From Mytilus trossulus (Eukaryota > Mollusca > Bivalvia > Mytilida > Mytilidae): a stretch of 64,000 nucleotides of DNA. A program made the translations under genes and the position numbers. The stretch spans positions 6,751,916-6,815,915 of the forward strand of contig NC_086375.1 of NCBI RefSeq assembly GCF_036588685.1, read 5' to 3'. Position 1 is the stretch's first letter; the number at the start of each line of letters is the position of its first letter. Below are positions 56,981 to 64,000 of this stretch, piece after piece. The notes beneath the pieces are model-generated. The model made no database searches, was not told the DNA's origin, and was given only the letters and a program-made list of their open reading frames with translations.

Positions 56981-59900
56981 ATGCCATTGTTAAAATACAT
57001 TGTACTGTTTATTGTGCACCAGACAGTGGTCAGTATAAAATACGAACCAAACTGGGACTCATTAGATACCCGCCCACTTCCTCAGTGGTACGACCAGGCA
57101 AAACTAGGCATATTTATTCATTTTGGAGTATTTTCTGTACCGAGTTTTGACCATGTTCCGGCCTGGTTCTGGAAATACTGGCATGATAAAAGTGACATGA
57201 ACAGTGTAGAATTCATGAAGAAAAATTATCCTCCTAGATTTACTTACCAAGATTTTGCAGCGGAATTTACTGCGGAGTTCTTCAATGCCGAGGAATGGGC
57301 TGAAATATTCAACGCTTCTGGTGCAAAGTAAGATCTTTACATTGCTATTTTTTTTTTTATCTTTTGGTACATTTATAAGTTTATGCCATGTATATAGAAA
57401 TCCATACATGCTGTATAGATAAATGTTGATTTCGATATATCTTTAGCACAAGGAGCTATCAAATATTAAGTACACATTTATGCTGTAAAAGGGACCCGCT
57501 TGAAATTTTCTTTTTGGAATAATTGTCTGATGTAAATTTTTATTTGAATTAAATTGTACTGTTGGTCATCGAGTCTTTGAGATGATCTGTATATATAAAG
57601 GTTTTGCTAGATGTTCACTACTAGTTTCTGACCTTGAATCTCCAATCACAATAGAGTGATAAGGAATTAACAGAATTTCTTGATTACATTTTCAGTTAAA
57701 AATTTATTTTTTTGCAGATCTGATCGTTTTACTCAAATGTAGCGTAGGCAAGATGAAATAGTGATACGCATTTTTTTGTTATAAAAACGGTTCAATGTTT
57801 ATTTACTTACTGTAAATTCAGAAATTATTATGCGTATTTATTATTGTGATTTATTGGAAAATGGACAAAAATGCGAGTCTAATTATTGCGATTATGAAAA
57901 TATTTGCAAACAGGAGTATGTTTCGTTTTCCAATATGCGAGTTCTTATTATTGCGAAACTTACTCAGTAAAAATATTCGCATTGATAAATACCCCTCAAT
58001 TATTTCTGAATTAGCAAATGTCATAGAAAATAAACTGATTTGTCTTTATATATATTTAAGGTATGCTGTACTTACTACCAAACACTGCGATGGGTTTACA
58101 CTATGGCCTTCAAAAACAAGCTTCAACTGGAATTCCAACTCGACCGGGCCTAAGAGAGATATCGTTGGTAAGAATCTAACTTCTAATTAACCTCATTAAT
58201 AAGCGAAATATTCGACTCTAGGTATTGCTCGAGTTCAAAGCAGGTTATATTATAATCGTATTAAGTGTGACATGTGTTCGTCTTGATTCTGCATGTAATA
58301 TTTGCCGCTGAACGCTATGCAGCTGTCTCAGACTAAATCAATCAATCAACCAATCTTGCAGATTAAAGGAAAACGTGCATAGTTATCAGATACATTTGTC
58401 ACTAAAATAACCCTTACTTCAGTTTCATATATTCATATATTGAAGAGGCCCCCTCATTGAAGTGTCGGTATGACGATCATAAAGTTGAAATGAAATTCAA
58501 CTTGTGAAAAAAATATTATGGAAAACAATGAGGCTTAATATTTTGATTGTAATAAAACTAGAACGGGGAAAGAAGGCAATATTTGAAACTGACAAATTTG
58601 AAATAAAAAGACCTCAACAAGGACAAACAGCACAGGAGAGGATATTAGAAAAAAAATATCCTTGAGATTTGCGAATAATTATACATTACGTACAATGGTA
58701 AACATGATCACACGACATTGCCGTCATTGAATCTAGTTTGCATGCATTCCGTTAACCTAGAATAACCATGTTTTTTTCAGGGGAGTTTTCCGCAGCATTG
58801 CGTAAGAAATCGTCACTTAAAGTAGGATTATATCATTGCCTACAAGAATGGTTTAATCCACTCTATCTGAAGGACAAAGAAAGTAACTATACAGGACAAG
58901 AATATGTAAAGGTCAGTTTTTGATTTTTCTATATCACGCAGCAGTTTCTCTAGATTTTATTTATGAAGTTGCTATTCGAACTTTAGATAAGATATTGACT
59001 TAGGTATCTAGACAAATAACAGAAACACTCAATGTTAGGCATGACACTAAATGATAGAAAAGTACAAAATGTTGTTTTTTTAATTTTAAAGAAATCGGAC
59101 TTATACCAAAGACTAACAAAGCTATAAATGTAAGTATGTAAACAAAAGCGACATCAGAATATGCATATTCTTCAAGATGTAAACAACATTCAGTAAACAT
59201 GCACCTAAAGAATAACAAACATACATAATACTTCTTTAGTATTAACATTAACTTTAGAATTACTTTAATGCAAGAGTTGTCTTTTTTACTAAGAGAAATC
59301 ACAATTCTGTCTTATCTATTTGAGATTTTGTTTTTATAGTTTAAAGTTCAACCGGCACTGTATGAACTGATCAATAACTACAAACCGGAAGTATTATGGT
59401 CTGACATGTGTGAATTGAAAGGTCCGGCGGAGTATTACAAATCTCAGGAATTCTTAGCCTGGCTTTATAATGAAAGGTAACATTACTGTGTAATTTAACT
59501 CTAGTACTTAACAAACATCTTAAGAACCTTTATCACTAAATATAAAATGAGTCAACAGGGGCTGGTTACAAGGCTAAGACACATGCGCCATCTATAACGG
59601 TAAGTTTATTGTCATTGAGGCAACTGAGACACCTTTATTAGTTAAACCACATGGCTTCAAGATAACATAATTGTACTCCCTGCGTTACAAAATGGGCGGT
59701 GCATAGTAAATGGGTAGTCCTCCCGTCAGTATACTCGCCCTTAAATCCAACATTTGTACTAACAATTGCTCCTGAACCGCTTAACATAACTTTACTTATA
59801 TGATTTTCTTTTACAACTCTTTATTATTTCTTTATCTGATTGGGTAACATATCAACAGAGGGTAGAAAGATATCAGAGAAAGTCAAACTAATAGATCGTA

Positions 59901-62892
59901 AAAAGATGACAACGCCATGGATAAAAAATGATAGACAAGCAGACACATGATAGTACTCAAGGCACAACGTAGAAAACTAGAGACTAAGCAACACGAACAC
60001 CAACAAAAACTGGGAGTGATCTCATTTGCTTCGGAAGGGGAAGCAGATCCTGCTCCACATGTGACACCCATCGCGTTGCTCATGTTATTACAAACCCGGC
60101 CAATAATCTACTTCGACAGTCACATTCGTGGTTAAAAGGGAATTGGATTGTAGTTACGACATAAGGAACATATCCGATTTCATCTGTGAAACGGTAATTC
60201 CATAACATTCAAGCAACTTGTGATGGCGTCCGTAAAATTTACGAAGGAATGATTTTAACTTCACTATTTGGAACTCTTGGTTTAATAGCTTCCCTTTGAG
60301 CAGCAACCTCTATCAAGAAAATCATGACGGGAAATACAAGCCCGGGAATATCGTATCAATTGGGAGATACATATACTCCGTATGCATGCGCTGCTGGAAT
60401 GTTGCTACCAATCTCGTTAGAACTGTAAGACAAAACAGCTTCGATAGTTGAAACATAAGTGATTAAGGAATATAATTTTCATTTGTGACTTATTCGTCAT
60501 TTATTTTGCAGTCCAGTGAAGGATACGGTTGTGACGAACGACAGATGGTGTGAAACCTGTTTTTGTAAACATGGTGGTTACTTTACTTGTGCAGATAAAT
60601 TTAACCCTGGTATGTAGATATGTCAACTATTAAACCTGTAACCATTTGTCATTGTTAGGAAGGTTAGGATGGATAAATTCTCCCTGAACGATATAGCAAA
60701 CGTCAAAGGCAAAACATACCTTTTCTACGAAAAATTATTTTCATCATAATACAAGGCAATCCTACATAAATATAGGAAGGTGTGATGTGAATGCAAATGA
60801 GACAACTCTCCATCCAAATAACAATTTATAAAAGTAAGTCATTAAAGGTCAACGTACGGCCTTCAACACGGAGTCTTGGCTCACACCGAACAATAAGCTT
60901 TATAGGGCCCCAAAATTACTAGTGTAAAACCATCCAAACGAACAAAACCAACGGTCTTGTGTTCATTTATATCATTATAGTCTCATATTACAATTAGTTT
61001 CCAAAATTTCATTGTGAATGTTTTTCTATTGTAATTTGTTGTATTAAACAGGTGTTGTACAAAAACATAAATTTGAAGGAGGCTTGACAATAGACAGAGA
61101 TGCATGGGCCTACCGACGTAATGTGCAACTGAGTAATTTTCTTAGTCCTCATGATATAATTTCAAACCTCGTTTCCATAGTAAGGTACGTGTACATGTTG
61201 TTTTTGAATTGTAAATAAAAGCCGAAACCATTGGATCACACATTTAAAAAGAGTCCAAAGCGAGTTTGCTTTTTAATACTGCCTTTTTTAAAAACTAATT
61301 TTTATGTTTATGACTAATATTTTGAAAATTATAAAAGATCAATTGAAACTGTCAACAGCAAAATGATATGCCTTATAAGATTCCAATATAGGTGTGAATA
61401 AATATCAAATCGCATATTCTTCGCAGATAAGAAATTTAGGCACTAATTTGTTCATACTTTAATTCTTCGCAACTCCAAGTTTCTATTGCTTATAGTACAA
61501 ACCAATATCATACTTCTGACGTTAGTATACAAATATTTAATTTTAGAAATACTGAAATGGTCCTCTAGTACACAAATTTATAAAGTTCACATCCTTTTAG
61601 CTCTATATTATTTATTTCTTGTTTACCATAGTTGCATTGCATTCAGTATTTTGGACCTTATTGTTTACTTTTCTTACTAATAAATATTTTGATCAAAAGT
61701 TGTGGCGGAAATATGATATTAGATGTTGGTCCTACAAAGGAAGGTAAAATAACACCCATATTTGAAGAGAGGCTTCGGCAGCTTGGCCAATGGCTTCGAT
61801 CTAATGGCGAGGGGATATACAGTACTGTGCCATGGAGCCACCAAAAGGATACAACCACTCGAAATGTTTGGTATGATTTATTTAAATTGAGACGACAGGG
61901 GTTAACCGATGTTCAATCAAAAACTGTAGTATATCTACCATGTCTAATAAAAAATGCAGAAATAACAAAAATACTTAACTGCAAGGAAAATTCAAAATGT
62001 AAAACTCTTTATCAAATGACAAAGTGACGTAAAACATGGCGAATTAAACCTGGTTTAATGGCTAGCTCAACCCCTCACTTGTATGATAGTTGCCTAAAAA
62101 TCCATTATATTGCCAACGATGTCTTACAGAAAATAAACAGACATAATAGATAAAAAAATCTCAAAACAAATGGTGCAGCAGTCAACATGATAAACAAAAA
62201 TTAAAGGCATAAAGACAAACAATAAATGGAAAATGAAAATGTTGAAAGTGTCAAAGAGACAACAATCCGACCAAGGAGCAGAAACAGCCGAATGCCACCA
62301 ATTCGATGGGTCTTAAATACAGCGAGAATATCGCACATCCGGAGGCGAGCTTTAGCACAGTACGAAAGACACGAATACGAAAATTTCCCAATGCACAAAA
62401 ACACAATGACGGAATGTTTGACTACAGAGCAGCGTCCAATGGATATTGCCAAAGGGTAGATTAAACAGTTAAAGTAATAATTTATAAAGACAAAAAAGAA
62501 AACATATTAAGGTATATTTTGGAAGGGGAAAAACTTAGATGTTAAAATCTAACGCAACAATGCTTTGTAATTTATCATTATCCGATGTATGTATTATGAA
62601 TAATTTTAACAAGCTATTACTATTCAATACAACCAGGTACACCATGAAGAAAACTGATGAGAAATTTGTTTATGCAGTGGTGTTGTCATGGCCACAAAAT
62701 AATACCTTAACATTGGGAGCACCTTTTACGTCTACAAATACCATAGTTACTATGCTTGGATATCCAGGGAAATTCGAATGGACTACAACGGCTGGTGCAC
62801 AAGGACTGAATATAACGATACCAAATATATCCTGGAATATGTTACCATGTCAATGGGCATGGACTTTCAAATTGACAAATATTCAAAACTGA
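56981..62892 (+). CDS. Alpha-L-fucosidase-like, GH29 (paralogue B, altered active site)
   Basis: Eight exons: 56981-57327, 58061-58167, 58781-58911, 59340-59476, 60512-60609, 61052-61184, 61700-61870, 62637-62892; 459 residues. Exons 2, 3, 5, 6, 7 and 8 have exactly the same lengths as in paralogue A, exon 4 is one codon longer, and all phases match, so the two genes are duplicates. The chosen start is the ATG at 56981, before a signal peptide ([15 protein letters not shown]). An acceptor-like tatttcag lies 18 bases upstream, implying a 5' UTR exon. Asp217 of WSDM keeps the nucleophile position and Glu282 (KFEG) the acid/base region. However the fucose-binding KHHEGF is KHCDGF here (Cys125 for His), and the Gly after the nucleophile Asp is Met. 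It is probably expressed (no stops or frameshifts), but substrate or activity may differ from paralogue A. Confidence 0.9.
57809..58014. mobile_element. MITE family 'actgtaaattcagaaatta', copy 4
   Basis: Starts actgtaaattcagaaattat and ends attatttctgaatta, directly before exon 2 of fucosidase B. It shares internal 'attattgcga' motifs with copy 1. Confidence 0.7.
60765..60965 (+). repeat. Interspersed repeat B copy
   Basis: tatgaggaa-type head atataggaaggtgtgatgtg, then gcaaatgagacaactctcca and tactagtgtaaaaccatcca. Fucosidase B intron 5. Confidence 0.75.
61965..62200 (+). repeat. Interspersed repeat E copy in fucosidase B intron 7
   Basis: aaatacttaactgcaaggaa...ggtttaatggctagctcaac...cctcacttgtatgatagttg...acagacataatagataaaaa matches the copy near 49787. 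Confidence 0.65.
62220..62458 (+). repeat. Interspersed repeat A copy
   Basis: gaaagtgtcaaagagacaac and ggagcagaaacagccgaatg with ccaccaattcgatgggtct; fucosidase B intron 7. Confidence 0.65.
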
Positions 62893-63867
62893 AAATATAC
62901 TCATTTAAGGGTGTTTAAAAACTGACTATGTTTTTTGTTTATTGTTGAAGAAGGAGATGGGAACAACAGTTGTTATTTTCTATGTTATTTGGTCTCTTAT
63001 CGAGAGTAGTCTCAATGACAATCGATCATACTGTAATTTCTTGTTTTATATCAATTTATATAAATTGGAGAGAACTTTTTTTTAAATACAGGGAAACAAA
63101 TTTTATTTGTAAAGGACATATTTGGACTTGTCAATTATAGATTGTGTAAAAAGATTCAAAGCTGGTAGACGTGATTGGTTTCCCTCCTTTTAACATACAA
63201 TAAAAAGTTTAAAACAATTATTGCAAAAATATCAAGAATATAAATACATAATATGTAATATTGCTACTGATTGGTCAAATATAGTAATGTAGACATTGTG
63301 TCATCATTGTAAATATAGTTACTATATCATGGTTGAATTCTCGATTCATAGGAGTATTCTGCTTTTTATATTTCAGAAAACGTTGTTTTGTCAATTTAAC
63401 AATTATCTGTCAATTGATATAAGTCATACTGTATTGATTTAAGTGTTGTGTTCGTATTTGCATTTGATTGAAAACTACATGAGATTAACGAAGAAGTGCA
63501 ATAAATGTCAAAACTTTTATTTAGTTTTCCATTTATGCGTAGCATTACAAACAATGTCATATGTTTATGTTCTTTTGTTCTTCTGCCATCGGACTCGGAC
63601 TTCTCTTGAACTGAATTCTAGTGTGCGTATTGTTATGCGTTTAAATTTCTACATTGGCTAGGTATAAGCAGAGGGTTGAGATCCAAAACATTTTTATAAT
63701 CCTGGTACTTTTGATAACTATATTAACAACGACGCAATTTTGTGCATGTACCAAGTCAGGAGCCTCTGGCCTTTGTTAGGCTTGTGATTTTTAATTGTGG
63801 TTTCTAATGTATAATTCAGAGTTAAGTATGACGGCTATTATCACTGAACTAGTATACATATTTTAAG
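62893..63867. other. 3' flank of fucosidase B
   Basis: AT-rich sequence with one AATAAA (63199) and no coding exon that I can support. Confidence 0.5.
63199..63204 (+). promoter_or_regulatory. Candidate polyadenylation signal, fucosidase B
   Basis: AATAAA 307 bases after the TGA stop, in an otherwise gene-free AT-rich stretch. Confidence 0.4.
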
Positions 63868-64000
63868 GGGCCAGCTGAAGGACTACTGCGGGTGCGGGAG
63901 TTTCTTGCTACAATGCAAACTCATTGGTGGCCTTCGGCTGTTGTCTGCTCTATGGTCGGGTTGTTGTCGCCTTGACACATTTCCCTATTCCTTTCTCAAT
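63868..64000 (-). repeat. Interspersed repeat A copy (reverse), runs off the window
   Basis: cattggtggccttcggctgt, ctctatggtcgggttgttgt and cgccttgacacatttcccta are reverse-complement matches to repeat A. Confidence 0.7.

Noticed and set aside
57846..58190. 114-codon frame starting MIYWKMDKN
   Set aside because: A MITE reading joined by chance to fucosidase B exon 2; the true exon starts at 58061.

Overview
This is animal nuclear DNA. It is AT-rich, its genes are split into short exons with GT..AG introns, and it is dense in interspersed repeats. Several repeat families (for example those carrying 'gccaatgagacaactct' and 'ctcacctggcccgaagggcc') are ones I associate from memory with bivalve molluscs, probably a Mytilus-type mussel. 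That species call is inference.

Layout. (1) 35-17012, + strand: the 3' part of a TANGO1/MIA3-MIA2-type ER-exit-site protein. 18 exons join in frame: a long coiled coil, then a proline-rich tail. (2) 17013-25605: intergenic or 5' intron DNA filled with foldback elements and MITEs. (3) 25606-42162, + strand: a RADX-like (RPA1-related) single-stranded-DNA-binding protein. 14 exons join in frame over 664 residues; the N-terminal exon was not found. (4) 43806-49133, - strand, and 56981-62892, + strand: two head-to-head GH29 alpha-L-fucosidase paralogues of 453 and 459 residues. They share all seven intron positions and phases. About 7.8 kb of repeats lies between them, including a 5'-truncated LINE reverse-transcriptase fragment. 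(5) 62893-64000: intergenic.

The most unusual signal is a recurring architecture. Tandem repeats sit directly on exon/intron junctions, so each unit copies part of an exon together with its splice site. The fresh cases are MIA3-like exon 16 (37-bp unit, 28 GTAAGT donors), MIA3-like exon 17 (93-bp unit, three acceptors), RADX-like exon 2 (62-bp unit, 15 acceptors) and RADX-like exon 11 (79-bp unit, 54 acceptors over 4.3 kb). Decayed versions of the same architecture are visible at RADX-like exons 5 and 9 and its stop codon, and at exons 2 and 4 of the minus-strand fucosidase. In the fresh arrays, using the wrong copy runs into an in-frame stop, so the splicing machinery must pick one end of each array. 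All exon coordinates were assigned by eye from splice consensus, reading phase and protein-family resemblance; no alignment or transcript evidence was available.
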